Source: Rhodobacteraceae bacterium UBA6213
GTDB taxonomy: Bacteria > Pseudomonadota > Alphaproteobacteria > Rhodobacterales > Rhodobacteraceae
DNA length: 64,000 nucleotides
Reading direction: 5' to 3'
Assembly: GCA_002421605.1 (NCBI GenBank)
Contig: DISJ01000016.1
Coordinates: forward strand, 165,036-229,035
This document shows, piece after piece, positions 52,534 through 62,345 of this stretch; the first letter of the stretch is position 1, and every line of letters starts with the position of its first letter. The position numbers and the translations under genes were made by a program. A model generated the notes under the pieces. It ran no database searches. It was not told the origin of the DNA and saw nothing but the letters and a program-made list of their open reading frames with translations.

Positions 52534-53833
52534 CATAAACCACCGAAGGGTGCTGCGCATTGCGCTGCCCATTGTCATTTCCAATGCCACGGTGCCAATT
52601 CTCGGCGCGGTCGATACCGGCGTTGTGGGGCAGCTGGGCGCTGCCGCCCCAATTGGCGCGGTGGGGCTTGGCGCGGTGATTCTTGCCTCGCTTTACTGGG
52701 TGTTCGGCTTTCTGCGCATGGGCACCACCGGGCTTGTGGCGCAAGCCAAAGGCGCGGGCGATCACGCCGAAATTGCCGCCAACCTTTCGCGCGCGCTGCT
52801 GATTGGCGGTGGCGCGGGCCTAGCCATCATTCTGGCCCAGCTCCCGCTGTTCGCCGCAGCTTTCTACCTATCGCCCGCCAGCGCCGAGGTCGAGTCGCTG
52901 GCGCATAGCTATCTTTCGATCCGTATTTGGGGCGCGCCTGCAACCATCTCGATGTATGCGCTGACCGGTTGGCTGATCGCGCTGGAACGCACGCGCGCAG
53001 TGCTGCTGGTGCAGGTCTGGATGAACGGGCTGAACATCGCGCTTGATCTGTGGTTTGTACTTGGCCTTGGCTGGGGCGTGCCGGGGGTGGCGATTGCCAC
53101 ACTGATTTCAGAATGGTCAGGGCTGGCGCTGGCGCTTTGGTTGGCGCGCGATGCGCTGCAGGGCGGGCACTGGCGCCGCGCCGCGCTGGTTTTTGATCGC
53201 GCCCGGCTGGTGCTGATGGCGCGGGTCAATTCCGACATCATGATCCGCTCGGTGCTGCTACAGGCGGCTTTCACCAGCTTTCTGTTTCTTGGCGCGGGCT
53301 TGGGCGATACTACGCTCGCTGCCAATCAGGTGCTGGTGCAGTTTCTCTCGATCATCGCCTTCTCGCTCGACGGGTTTGCCTTTGCCGCCGAAACGCTGAC
53401 CGGGCAGGCACTCGGCGCACGCCGACCCACCACGTTGCGCCGCGCCGCGATTGTTACGTCTGAATGGGGGGTAGGGGGGGCGGTGCTGCTGGCGCTGTTC
53501 TTCTGGCTCGTCGGGCCAGCGCTGATCGACACTATGGCCACCGCGCCCGAGGTGCGCGAAACCGCGCGCGTGTATCTGCCGTGGCTTATCGCCTCGCCGC
53601 TGATCGGCATTGCCAGTTGGATGTTCGATGGCATCTTCATCGGCACCACGCTTTCCCGCGAGATGCGCAATGCGATGCTGGCATCGGTAGCAATCTATGT
53701 GGCTGCGGTGGCGGTGCTTTTGCCCACCTTCGGCAACCACGGGCTTTGGGCGGCGCTGATGATTCTCAATGCCGCGCGCGGCCTGACCATGGCCGCATTT
53801 TACCCCCGCGCCGAGGCCCGCGCCCGCGCGTGA
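52526..53833 (+). CDS. MATE-family efflux transporter
   Basis: A 435-residue, 12-helix MATE transporter of the DinF-like group. PIVISNATVPILGAVDTGVVGQLGAAAPIG is the N-terminal family motif and RVNSDIMIRSVLLQ opens the second half. It exports organic cations or other compounds using a proton or sodium gradient. It overlaps the thioesterase gene, so it is co-expressed with it, but no functional link is obvious. Confidence 0.92.
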   Translation: MTDINHRRVLRIALPIVISNATVPILGAVDTGVVGQLGAAAPIGAVGLGAVILASLYWVFGFLRMGTTGLVAQAKGAGDHAEIAANLSRALLIGGGAGLAIILAQLPLFAAAFYLSPASAEVESLAHSYLSIRIWGAPATISMYALTGWLIALERTRAVLLVQVWMNGLNIALDLWFVLGLGWGVPGVAIATLISEWSGLALALWLARDALQGGHWRRAALVFDRARLVLMARVNSDIMIRSVLLQAAFTSFLFLGAGLGDTTLAANQVLVQFLSIIAFSLDGFAFAAETLTGQALGARRPTTLRRAAIVTSEWGVGGAVLLALFFWLVGPALIDTMATAPEVRETARVYLPWLIASPLIGIASWMFDGIFIGTTLSREMRNAMLASVAIYVAAVAVLLPTFGNHGLWAALMILNAARGLTMAAFYPRAEARARA

Positions 53834-53937
53834 ATACCCAAGCGATGCTGCCGCAAAGCTTTATAATTGGTAAATGCCAGCAGGTATAGTCCATAAAAAC
53901 AGAGGCTTACCGGCTTTAACGCACGTGTTATAGCGCC

Positions 53938-54984
53938 TCAGCGCGACCGCACCATGCCGACGATGTCAAGCGTTTTTGCCAAAATCGGCGCGGCAATCGC
54001 GTCGGCCCGTTCCGCGCCCGCGCCCAGAATCCGGTCAATCTCGGCGGGGTCAGCCATCAGCCGCGCCATTTCGCCCGAGATCGGCCCCAGCGTTGCAACC
54101 GCCAGATCGACCAGCGCGGGCTTGAACTCACCAAAGCCCTTGCCGGCGTATTGATGCACCACCTCCGCCGCCGTCTTGCCCGCCAATGCCGCGTAGATAT
54201 TCACAAGGTTCTTCGCCTCGGGCCGATCCTTCAGCGCCGCGATATGGTCGGGCATCGGTTCTGCGTCGGTTTTGGCCTTGCGGATTTTCGAGGCAATCGC
54301 GTCGGGGCTGTCGGTCAGGTTGATCCGGCTGGCGTCCGAGGGGTCCGATTTCGACATCTTCTTGGTGCCGTCACGCAGGCTCATCACCCGCGTCGCCGCA
54401 CCCTCGATCACCGGCTCGGGTGCGGGAAAGAATGACACGCCAAAGTCGTGGTTGAACTTCGCGGCGATATCTCGGGTCAGTTCCACATGCTGTTTCTGAT
54501 CCTCCCCCACCGGCACCATCGTGGCGTGGTACAGCAGAATGTCGGCGGCCATCAGCGAGGGATAGGCAAAAAGACCAAGCGAGGCTGCCTCGGCGTTCTT
54601 GCCTGCCTTGTCTTTCCACTGGGTCATGCGGCTCATCCAGCCCATCCGCGCCACGCAGTTCAGCACCCATGCAAGCTCGGCGTGGCCACTCACCTGACTC
54701 TGGTTGAACAGAATCGAGCGCGTCGGGTCGATGCCGGAGGCGATGAAACCGGCGGCTGCCTCGCGGGTTTGCTGGCGCAACCGGGCCGGGTCTTGCCAAA
54801 CCGTGATCGCATGTAGATCGACAAGGCAATAGACCGTCTCGATACCCTCGTCCTGCTTTTCAGAAAACCGCTTCAGCGCCCCAAGGTAATTGCCCAAGTG
54901 CAGCCCACCCGAGGGCTGGATGCCCGAGAAGATGCGGGGCGAAAAACCGGGGTTAGCGGCGGCAGCATGGGCAGCGGCGGTCAT
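53938..54984 (-). CDS. trpS: Tryptophanyl-tRNA synthetase
   Basis: A 348-residue class I synthetase. GIQPSGGLHLGNYLGAL has the HIGH-type motif (HLGN) and GTKKMSKSDPSD the KMSKS loop. It charges tRNA-Trp. The frame is open 28 codons upstream, but ATG 54984 with GGAG gives the typical short tail before the Rossmann fold. It stands alone in the 250-base region between MATE and rhomboid-like genes. Confidence 0.96.
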   Translation of the reverse strand: MTAAAHAAAANPGFSPRIFSGIQPSGGLHLGNYLGALKRFSEKQDEGIETVYCLVDLHAITVWQDPARLRQQTREAAAGFIASGIDPTRSILFNQSQVSGHAELAWVLNCVARMGWMSRMTQWKDKAGKNAEAASLGLFAYPSLMAADILLYHATMVPVGEDQKQHVELTRDIAAKFNHDFGVSFFPAPEPVIEGAATRVMSLRDGTKKMSKSDPSDASRINLTDSPDAIASKIRKAKTDAEPMPDHIAALKDRPEAKNLVNIYAALAGKTAAEVVHQYAGKGFGEFKPALVDLAVATLGPISGEMARLMADPAEIDRILGAGAERADAIAAPILAKTLDIVGMVRSR

Positions 54985-55096
54985 GGGAGGCTCCGTTCGG
55001 CAGTCGTTGGGGCAAGGCTGGAAATTGCCAGCGAAACCGCTTATCGCTGCGCGAGGCGGCGGCGTCAACCAAGCCGCGCGCCTGCAAGGAGGCCCG

Positions 55097-55813
55097 ATGC
55101 ACCGCCACGACCCCGATTCTGACGAGCCAAACCGCCCGCAGCTTCATGCGCCGCTAAACCCGCTGCCTTGGGCCGTCTGGCTGCTGGCGTTGCCGATAAT
55201 TGCGTTTGAGGTGGCATTTGCGCTGGGGCAGGCCGGAATAGCGGGCGGCAATGCGGCGATCGGCTGGCGACAGATGGCGTTTCAGCGATTTGCCTTTGTG
55301 CCCGATTACTTGCGCGTGATGTGGGATGCGCAGAGTTTTCCCTTGGCCGATACGGCGCGGATTGTCACGTATCCCTTCGTGCATGGCAGTTTTACCCACG
55401 CCGCGATGGTGCTGGTATTCATTCTCGCGCTCGGCAAGATGGTGGGCGAGATCTTTCGCCCGCTGGCACTGCTTGCCATTTTCTTTGGTGCGGCGGTTGT
55501 GGGCGCGCTGGCTTATACGCTGCTGCCATTCACGCATGCGCCGCTTTATGGTGGCTATCCGGCGGTTTACGGACTGGTTGGCGCGTTTACCTACATCCTC
55601 TGGGCACAGCTTGGCGCGTTGCAGGCCAACCGCGCGCGCGCCTTCACGCTGATCGGTTTTCTGCTTTTTATCCAACTGGTGTTTGGACTGATCTTTGGCA
55701 CGGGCTGGGATTGGGTCGCCGAGATTTCCGGCTTCGGCACCGGATTCGGGCTTTCCTTTGTGGTTGGCCCCGGCGGGTTGAAACGTGCGATGCAACAGCT
55801 CCGCAGGCGCTAG
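55097..55813 (+). CDS. Rhomboid-like membrane protein lacking catalytic residues
   Basis: A 238-residue protein with six predicted helices in the rhomboid layout. The catalytic-Ser loop GxSG is GGYPAVYGLVGA (152-163), so Tyr154 replaces Ser. The catalytic-His helix reads EISGFGTGF with Glu209 for His. The HxxxN region (FVHGSFTHAAM) lacks the Asn. It should bind transmembrane segments without cutting them. AAGGAGG precedes ATG 55097; the longer open frame is spurious. It converges with murJ with a 4-base overlap. Confidence 0.78.
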   Translation: MHRHDPDSDEPNRPQLHAPLNPLPWAVWLLALPIIAFEVAFALGQAGIAGGNAAIGWRQMAFQRFAFVPDYLRVMWDAQSFPLADTARIVTYPFVHGSFTHAAMVLVFILALGKMVGEIFRPLALLAIFFGAAVVGALAYTLLPFTHAPLYGGYPAVYGLVGAFTYILWAQLGALQANRARAFTLIGFLLFIQLVFGLIFGTGWDWVAEISGFGTGFGLSFVVGPGGLKRAMQQLRRR

Positions 55814-57357
55814 GCGCGATCACGCCGCAGCGCCGAGCGGAAATCAGAGGGGCGAAAGGCGCCAAGCGCCAGCCCCGCGCCGAAATAGCTGACCAGACCC
55901 AGCACCACCAGCGCCCCCAGCGCCGCGTAGCGAGTGCCGTGCGTGGCCAGCAGCGGCGCTGCCAACCCCGCAGCGAACCACAAAAGCGCCCCCATCAGCG
56001 CCGCTGCCGCAACGATCCGCCAAAGTCGGTCGCGCAGTCGCGCGTCGGTCGCTGCCGCATCGCCCATGGCGCGGCTGCCAAACCACAACTGCCCCACCAT
56101 CACCCATGCCGAAACCGTGGTGGCCAGTGCCGCTGCCAGATACCCCAAGACCCCCATCAGTCCGACTGCAAAGCCTAGGTTCACCAGCATCGAGGCCAGC
56201 GCAAAATAAAACGGCCGCCGCGTGTCTTCGCGCGCGTAGTAAAGCGGTTGCAACACCTTGTGCAGCACAAACGCGGGCAGGCCGAGCCCGTAGGCGGCCA
56301 GCGCCCAGGCGGTGTTTACACTATCGTCCGGGCCAAATGCGCCGCGTTGAAATAGCACCTGCACCAAGGGCAGCGCCAACACCACCAGTGCCACCGCCGC
56401 CGGAATTGTTAGCAGCAGCGCAAATTCGGTGCCACGGTTGAAGCTGGCGCGCCCGCCCTCGGTGTCGCCTGCGCGCAGGCGGCGCGAAAGATCAGGCAGC
56501 AGCACCACGCCAATCGCGATACCCACCACGCCCAGCGGTAGCTGGTAAAGGCGGTCGGCATAGCTAAGCCACGCCACCGCGCCTTCGGTAAAGCTGGCTA
56601 CTTGGCGCCCGACTATCAGGTTGATCTGCACCACCCCTCCCGCCAGCACAGCAGGCGCTGCGATCACCGCAAGGCGGCGCAATTCGGGCGTTAAATGGGG
56701 CCAGCGAAAGCCAAAGCTGAAACCCGCCCGGTGCACCGCAACCCAGGTGAACGCAAGCTGCGCTACCCCGGTGATGGGCACGGTCCATGCCAGTGTCAGC
56801 CCAATAGGCCAGTCCTGCCAATCGGCCGCTGCCATCGCCACGATGAAAAGCACATTCATCAATATCGGCACTGCCGCCGTGGCCATGAACCGCCCCGTGG
56901 CGTTCAACATGCCCGACACCAATGCGGTCAGCGAGATGAAGAGGATGTAGGGAAAGGTAATATTGCCAAACATCACCGCCATATCGAAGCGTGCATCGCC
57001 ATGAAACCCCGACGCCATCGCCAGCACAAGCCACGGCATTGCCAGCATCCCGACCACGGTGAACACCAATAGTAGCGCGGTCATCCCCCACCAGGCATCG
57101 CGAGCAAAGCCTTCGGCATCTTCGCCCGCTTCGAGTTTTTTCGAGAACATCGGCACGAAGGCCATGTTGAACGCGCCCTCGGCGAAAAATCGGCGGAACA
57201 TGTTGGGCAGAGAAAACGCGATCAGAAAGGCCTCGGCCACCGGGCCTGCGCCAAGGTACGCCGCCATCATCACATCGCGCAAAAAGCCCATCAGGCGGCT
57301 GGCCAATGTCCACCCGCCCACCGTTACAAAGCCGCGCACCAGCCGGATCGGCTTCAT
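55810..57357 (-). CDS. murJ: Lipid II flippase MurJ
   Basis: A 515-residue, 14-helix MOP-superfamily flippase. GFLRDVMMAAYLGAGPVAEAFLIAFSLPNMFRRFFAEGAFNMAFVPM is the MurJ N-terminal block (here given as its key parts: FLRD, FRRFFAEGA, FVP). It flips lipid II to the outer leaflet for peptidoglycan synthesis. It is translated after glnD (ATGA overlap) and converges on the rhomboid-like gene. Confidence 0.96.
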   Translation of the reverse strand: MKPIRLVRGFVTVGGWTLASRLMGFLRDVMMAAYLGAGPVAEAFLIAFSLPNMFRRFFAEGAFNMAFVPMFSKKLEAGEDAEGFARDAWWGMTALLLVFTVVGMLAMPWLVLAMASGFHGDARFDMAVMFGNITFPYILFISLTALVSGMLNATGRFMATAAVPILMNVLFIVAMAAADWQDWPIGLTLAWTVPITGVAQLAFTWVAVHRAGFSFGFRWPHLTPELRRLAVIAAPAVLAGGVVQINLIVGRQVASFTEGAVAWLSYADRLYQLPLGVVGIAIGVVLLPDLSRRLRAGDTEGGRASFNRGTEFALLLTIPAAVALVVLALPLVQVLFQRGAFGPDDSVNTAWALAAYGLGLPAFVLHKVLQPLYYAREDTRRPFYFALASMLVNLGFAVGLMGVLGYLAAALATTVSAWVMVGQLWFGSRAMGDAAATDARLRDRLWRIVAAAALMGALLWFAAGLAAPLLATHGTRYAALGALVVLGLVSYFGAGLALGAFRPSDFRSALRRDRA

Positions 57358-60185
57358 CGGTGCGCCCTTTCGGCGCCTTCGACAATCGCCGCGCGCAACC
57401 GTTTTTCGAGCGATTCTTGCCGCGATTTGGAGTGGATTTTTAGCCCGAACATGTCTTTGACATAAAAGCTGTCCACCACTTGCGCGCCGAAGGTCGCGAT
57501 CACCGCCGAGGCGATATAGATATTGGCGCTGGCCATGGTGCGGGTAAGGTCAAACAGCAGGCCCGGGCGGTCGCGGGTATCGACCTCGATGATCGTGTAG
57601 ATCTCGGACCCCTCATTGTCGAAGGTGATATGGGTCGGAAAACGAAACTCGCGCTCGCGTTTTTTCACTTTGTCGCGGCTGCGAAACGCCTCGCGCGCCA
57701 CCAACTCGCCCTTGAGCGTGCGCAGGATGGTTTCGCGCAGCCGGGGCAGGCGTGTGGCCTCGTAAGGGTGGCCATCTGCATCCTGAACCCAGAACACGTC
57801 GGTGGCGTAACCGTCTTTTGACGTATAGGTGCGCGCGTCGACCACATTCGCACCTGAAAGTGCCAGCGCCCCCGCCATACGCGCGAAGATGCCGGGATGA
57901 TCGGCCAGCGCAAAGGCTGCGCGCGTGGCGTCATGGTCGGGGTCGGGGTGCAGGTCGATGCGGATTTCATCTTCGACCAGACCCTTGAGCAGATTGGCGA
58001 ATATCACATGGCTTTCGGTCGAAAGCCCTTGCCAATACGGCGCATAGTGACGCCCGAGTTCGGCGCGCACGTCCTTTGGGTCCCAAGTCGTCAGGGCCTC
58101 GCGCAGTGCGCGTTTGGCCTGATCCTCGCGTTGATCGCGGTTGACGGCCTCCAGCCCGGTTTCAAGCGCCGCTGCGGTTTCGCCGTGCAACCGGCGGATC
58201 AGCATCGCCTTCCAGTTGTTCCACGTGCCGGGGCCAACGCCGCGAATATCGCAGACCGTCAGCACCGTCAGCAGATCAAGCCGCTTGCGGGTTTTTACCA
58301 GTTTGGCGAAATCGCGCACCGTGCGTGGATCGCTCAGATCGCGCTTTTGCGCCATGTCCGACATTAACAGATGCGAACGCACCAGCCATTCGACGGTTTC
58401 ACATTCATCGGTGCTTAGCCCTAGTCGCGGTGCCACCTTGCGCGCGATCTGTGCACCGAGGATCGAGTGATCCTCAGGCCGCCCCTTGCCAATGTCGTGC
58501 ATCAAAATCGCGATGTAGAGTACGCGGCGGTTGACGCCATCCTTGACGATCTTGGTGCTTAGCGGCAATTCCTCTGCCAGCTCGCCTCGCTCGATCTGCG
58601 CTAGCGTCGAAATGCATTGGATGATGTGCTCATCGACCGTGTAATGGTGATAAACGTTGAACTGCATCATCGCCACGATCGGCTCGAACTCGGGGATATA
58701 GGCGGCCAGCACCCCCAACTCGTTCATTCGCCGCAGCGCGCGTTCAGGGTTGCCGTGCTTCAAAAGCAAATCGAGAAAGATTCGCGCGGCGACAGGGTCT
58801 TGGCGCAGCGGATCGTCGATCCGGTCTAGGTTGGCCGCAACCAAGCGCATCGCGTCGGGGTGAATCAAAAGCCCTGTGCGTAGTGCCTCTTCAAACAGTT
58901 CTAGGAATGCGATGGGCCGCTCAAGGAACGCCTTGGGGTCAACGACATTTAGCCGGTTGCCGGTTTCGCGGTAGCCCGGCTTCAGCTTTTTGCGGCGGCG
59001 AAACAGCCGCTCGAGCACTGGCGCGCGCTTCATGTGTTGGGCTTCGAGCGCGGTCAGAAACACCCGGGTCAATTCACCGACCTTGGTGGCGTGGCGAAAG
59101 TAATCCTGCATGAAATACTCGACACCACGGCGCGCTGCTGTGTCTTCGTAGCGCATCCGGCGTGCCACCTCTACCTGTAGATCGAAGGTCAACTGATCGG
59201 TAGCGCGCCCGGTAATCAGGTGCATGTGGCAGCGCACCGCCCAGAGAAAATCTTCAGCCTGCGCAAACGTGTCATATTCGTCGTGGGTAAAGACGCCGCG
59301 ATCGACAAGATCGGCAGCGGTTTCGACCTGATGGATATATTTGGCGATCCAGTAGAGCGCCTGCAGGTCGCGCAACCCGCCTTTGCCTTCTTTGACGTTC
59401 GGTTCCAGCACATAGCGCATGCCTCCCTGGCGGCGGTGCCGCTCGGCGCGTTCGGCAAGTTTTGCCTCGATGAACTCAGCCTCGGTACCGCGGAAAAGCT
59501 CGGTGCGCAGCACTGTGCGCAATTTTTCGGCCAGTGCCGCGTTTCCCGCGATGAAGCGGTGTTCCAGCAAAGCTGTGCGGATCGTGTAATCTTCGCGCCC
59601 AAGGCGCAGGCAGTCTTTCACTGTGCGGCAGGAATGGCCGACCTTTAGTTTCAGATCCCAAAGCATGTAAAGCATGCTTTCGATCACGCTTTCGGCCCAA
59701 GGCGTAACTTTCCAGGGGGTCAGCAGCAGCAGATCCACATCCGAATGCGGCGACATTTCGGCCCGCCCGTAGCCGCCCACCGCCAGCACTGCAATCGCTT
59801 CGCCTTCGGCAGCACTTTGCATTGGGTGTAAAAGCTGTGTCGCCACATCGAAAATTGTCAACACCATCGCATCGGTCAGATCGGCGTAGCGATGCACTGT
59901 CTTGCGCGCGGCACGCGGCAAGGCGGCCAACCGCGCCTCGATCACGGCATTGGCTTCGGCGCGCGCCTCGCCAATGCGCGCAACCACCGCCGCGCGAATT
60001 TCGCGACCGTTCTGAAGAGGTGCAAGTTCGGCCAGTAGCGCTGCGCGGAAAGCTGTCGAATCTACAAGCAATTCCGCCGTGGCCTCGGCGTCAGCCGGGG
60101 CACGATTTGGGGTTGGCGCAAGCGGCAAGTTCTGCGGCGCGGCTTCAGAAACCGGCGCCGCCGAAGCTTCTGGGGGCTGGGTCAA
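57354..60185 (-). CDS. glnD: Bifunctional PII uridylyltransferase/uridylyl-removing enzyme
   Basis: A 943-residue GlnD. The nucleotidyltransferase motif is GGYGRAEMSPHSDVDLL (about 137-153). The HD phosphohydrolase domain contains ILMHDIGKGRPEDHS. Two ACT domains close the protein (DHPGIFARMAGAL and DTRDRPGLLFDLTRTM). It uridylylates PII in response to nitrogen status. It starts with TTG at 60185, behind AGGTGA, and its first 41 bases lie inside the LpoA-like gene. The first 45 residues are Pro/Ala-rich, so a later start is possible. Confidence 0.95.
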   Translation of the reverse strand: MTQPPEASAAPVSEAAPQNLPLAPTPNRAPADAEATAELLVDSTAFRAALLAELAPLQNGREIRAAVVARIGEARAEANAVIEARLAALPRAARKTVHRYADLTDAMVLTIFDVATQLLHPMQSAAEGEAIAVLAVGGYGRAEMSPHSDVDLLLLTPWKVTPWAESVIESMLYMLWDLKLKVGHSCRTVKDCLRLGREDYTIRTALLEHRFIAGNAALAEKLRTVLRTELFRGTEAEFIEAKLAERAERHRRQGGMRYVLEPNVKEGKGGLRDLQALYWIAKYIHQVETAADLVDRGVFTHDEYDTFAQAEDFLWAVRCHMHLITGRATDQLTFDLQVEVARRMRYEDTAARRGVEYFMQDYFRHATKVGELTRVFLTALEAQHMKRAPVLERLFRRRKKLKPGYRETGNRLNVVDPKAFLERPIAFLELFEEALRTGLLIHPDAMRLVAANLDRIDDPLRQDPVAARIFLDLLLKHGNPERALRRMNELGVLAAYIPEFEPIVAMMQFNVYHHYTVDEHIIQCISTLAQIERGELAEELPLSTKIVKDGVNRRVLYIAILMHDIGKGRPEDHSILGAQIARKVAPRLGLSTDECETVEWLVRSHLLMSDMAQKRDLSDPRTVRDFAKLVKTRKRLDLLTVLTVCDIRGVGPGTWNNWKAMLIRRLHGETAAALETGLEAVNRDQREDQAKRALREALTTWDPKDVRAELGRHYAPYWQGLSTESHVIFANLLKGLVEDEIRIDLHPDPDHDATRAAFALADHPGIFARMAGALALSGANVVDARTYTSKDGYATDVFWVQDADGHPYEATRLPRLRETILRTLKGELVAREAFRSRDKVKKREREFRFPTHITFDNEGSEIYTIIEVDTRDRPGLLFDLTRTMASANIYIASAVIATFGAQVVDSFYVKDMFGLKIHSKSRQESLEKRLRAAIVEGAERAHR

Positions 60186-61320
60186 GGACGATCACCTGAT
60201 TGTTGCGCACCTCGGCCACAGCAAGCCCGCGTTCGTTGGTGCCGTCGGCCAGTAGCCTGAAAATGCCGTTGACGCCTACAAAACCCGCGCCTTGAGTCAG
60301 CGCCGACGCGGTCAGCGCATCGGCGTTACCCGCCTGCACCAACGCACCGATCGCGGCGATGCCGTCGTAGGCCAGCCCCGAAATCGGGTGCGGCGGTTCA
60401 TTGAATGCGGCCTGATACCGCGCCGCGAATTGCCCGTTCAGCCCTGGGTCTGGCAGTGCGAACCAGCCGCCCTGCACGCCGGGCAGCGCCAGCGTTGAGG
60501 GCGGAATATCCCACCGCGTCAGGCCGATAAACTGCACAAGGCTGCGATCCACCCCCTGTTCGGGCAGAAGCTGTGTCAGATACGACAGCGAGCCCGAAGT
60601 GTCGGCGGTCATGAAGATCGCGTCCACCTCGCCGCTTTTGCCGCGTGCGGCAATCGCCGGGATCGCATTGATCACGCCTTCTTGCGAGAACGAATAGGTG
60701 AAGTTGCCTGCCGAAGTTGCACCGGCGCGAGCAATCGCACTGGCCAGCGCGCGCGCGCCAGCCTCGCCTGCCGCGGTCTGCTCGCTGACCACCACGATGC
60801 GTTTCTTGCCCGTCTGCACGGCGTAATCGACCAGCCGGTTGGCGGTATTTGGGAAAGTCGGCCCAAGCACAAAGACGTTGCCGCCCGCGATGTCAGTGTT
60901 GTTGGAGAAGGACAGCACGTTGATTCCGGCGGCCGCGACAGCATGGCCCACAGCATTGGCAGACTCGGCAAAGACCGGGCCGAGAATGATCTTGGCACCG
61001 TCCGCCACTGCCTGTGTTGCCACCGCAACGGCCTGCGCCGGGTCGCCTCCGGTGTTGTAAACGCGCAGGTCGATGTTTACGCCCTGCAAATCGGAAATCG
61101 CAAGCTCGGCTGCCTGGCGCAAGCCGCGCGCCAAGAATTCATCACCCGTGTTGCCAGCGCCACCCGGCACCAAAAGCGCCACGGGCACCGGCGCGTTGGT
61201 GTTGATCGTCGGCCCACCGCCGCCAATGGCGCCGGTGTCGCAGGAAGCCAGCCAAAGCGCCGCGCTTAGCGCGCCGAGGCGAAGCAACAGGTTGCGGGTG
61301 GTGCGCAAAACAGCGAACAT
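60145..61320 (-). CDS. LpoA-like / periplasmic-binding-fold lipoprotein
   Basis: A 391-residue outer-membrane lipoprotein candidate with lipobox LWLASC and a Peripla_BP_6-type fold (PVALLVPGGAGNTGDEFLARGLRQAAELA, given here by its key segment VALLVPGG; later ILGPVFAESANAVG). It lies back to back with rsmI-yraN, exactly as lpoA does in E. coli, so a role as penicillin-binding protein activator is likely. A branched-chain amino acid binding protein is the alternative. GAGGAG precedes the ATG. The end overlaps glnD by 41 bases. Confidence 0.85.
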   Translation of the reverse strand: MFAVLRTTRNLLLRLGALSAALWLASCDTGAIGGGGPTINTNAPVPVALLVPGGAGNTGDEFLARGLRQAAELAISDLQGVNIDLRVYNTGGDPAQAVAVATQAVADGAKIILGPVFAESANAVGHAVAAAGINVLSFSNNTDIAGGNVFVLGPTFPNTANRLVDYAVQTGKKRIVVVSEQTAAGEAGARALASAIARAGATSAGNFTYSFSQEGVINAIPAIAARGKSGEVDAIFMTADTSGSLSYLTQLLPEQGVDRSLVQFIGLTRWDIPPSTLALPGVQGGWFALPDPGLNGQFAARYQAAFNEPPHPISGLAYDGIAAIGALVQAGNADALTASALTQGAGFVGVNGIFRLLADGTNERGLAVAEVRNNQVIVLDPAPRSFGGAGF

Positions 61321-61430
61321 GGCTCAACTCCTCGTATTCGCAGACGGGGGCGGTCGTAGTGACATCAATTCAAGCCTAAGCGCTTCGCCGTACGAAGTAA
61401 ACTTGGCAACGTAGGCGAATGGGGGCGGTA

Positions 61431-62345
61431 ATGACCGAAGCACAGGATTCGGGCGAAACCCCGCCAGAACGGGAAAACGGCGGTGCCTGGCCGCGCGTCG
61501 CGCGGCTGGCGGGCGGGCTCTATTTCGTGTCCACACCGATTGGCGCTGCTCGCGACATCACGCTGCGTGGCCTCGACATTCTTGCGACGGCCGATGTTCT
61601 GGCGGCGGAAGATACGCGTACCTTGCGACATCTTTGCGACATCCACGGTGTGGCACTAGCCGGGCGGCCGCTGCTTGCCTATCACGAGCACAACGGCCCC
61701 GCCCAGCGCCCGGTGATTCTGCGCGCGCTGGCAGAAGGCCGCAGCGTGGCCTATGCCAGCGAGGCAGGAACGCCACTGGTTGCCGACCCCGGGTTTCAGC
61801 TTGCCCGAGCGGCGATCACGGCGGGGCACGCGGTACTGGCTGCGCCGGGCCCGTCGGCCGTGCTTGCGGCGCTGACGGTTTCGGGTCTGCCGTCTGACCG
61901 CTTTCTGTTCGCCGGCTTTCCACCCTCGTCCAAGGGTGCGCGCCGAAGCTGGCTGGCAGAGCTCGCGCCCGTGCCCGCGACGCTGGTATTCTACGAATCT
62001 CCTAGACGCATTCGTGAAATGTTAATCGACGTGTCGGAAACTTTTGGAGGCGAAAGACAAGCGGCGGTCTGCCGCGAATTGACCAAACGCTTCGAAGAAG
62101 TACGGCGCGGCACATTGGCCGAGCTTGCAGCAAGCTTTGCGGGGCAAACGGTCAAGGGCGAGATCGTGGTGCTGGTCGATCGTGCAGCGGAACGAATTGT
62201 CGATCCGCAAGAGGTGGAGGATGCATTGCGCGACAGGCTTGCAAGAATGCGTCTGAAAGAGGCGGTGGCCGAGGTGGCGGCGGCCTTTGATCAACCGAGG
62301 CGCGAGGTGTATCAGTTGGCGTTGCAACTGGAGGGCAAGGCATGA
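61431..62345 (+). CDS. rsmI: 16S rRNA (cytidine(1402)-2'-O)-methyltransferase
   Basis: A 304-residue SAM-dependent methyltransferase of the RsmI family. YFVSTPIGAARDITLRGLDIL and AEDTRTLRHLC form the conserved N-terminus, and SEAGTPLVADPGF and FYESPRRI follow. It 2'-O-methylates C1402 of 16S rRNA. ATG 61431 follows GGGGGCGGTA; another ATG lies at 61419. The stop overlaps yraN as ATGA. Confidence 0.95.
   Translation: MTEAQDSGETPPERENGGAWPRVARLAGGLYFVSTPIGAARDITLRGLDILATADVLAAEDTRTLRHLCDIHGVALAGRPLLAYHEHNGPAQRPVILRALAEGRSVAYASEAGTPLVADPGFQLARAAITAGHAVLAAPGPSAVLAALTVSGLPSDRFLFAGFPPSSKGARRSWLAELAPVPATLVFYESPRRIREMLIDVSETFGGERQAAVCRELTKRFEEVRRGTLAELAASFAGQTVKGEIVVLVDRAAERIVDPQEVEDALRDRLARMRLKEAVAEVAAAFDQPRREVYQLALQLEGKA

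Noticed and set aside
54890..55096. N-terminal extension of the rhomboid-like protein
   Set aside because: The region overlaps trpS and the strong AAGGAGG site sits before the ATG at 55097.
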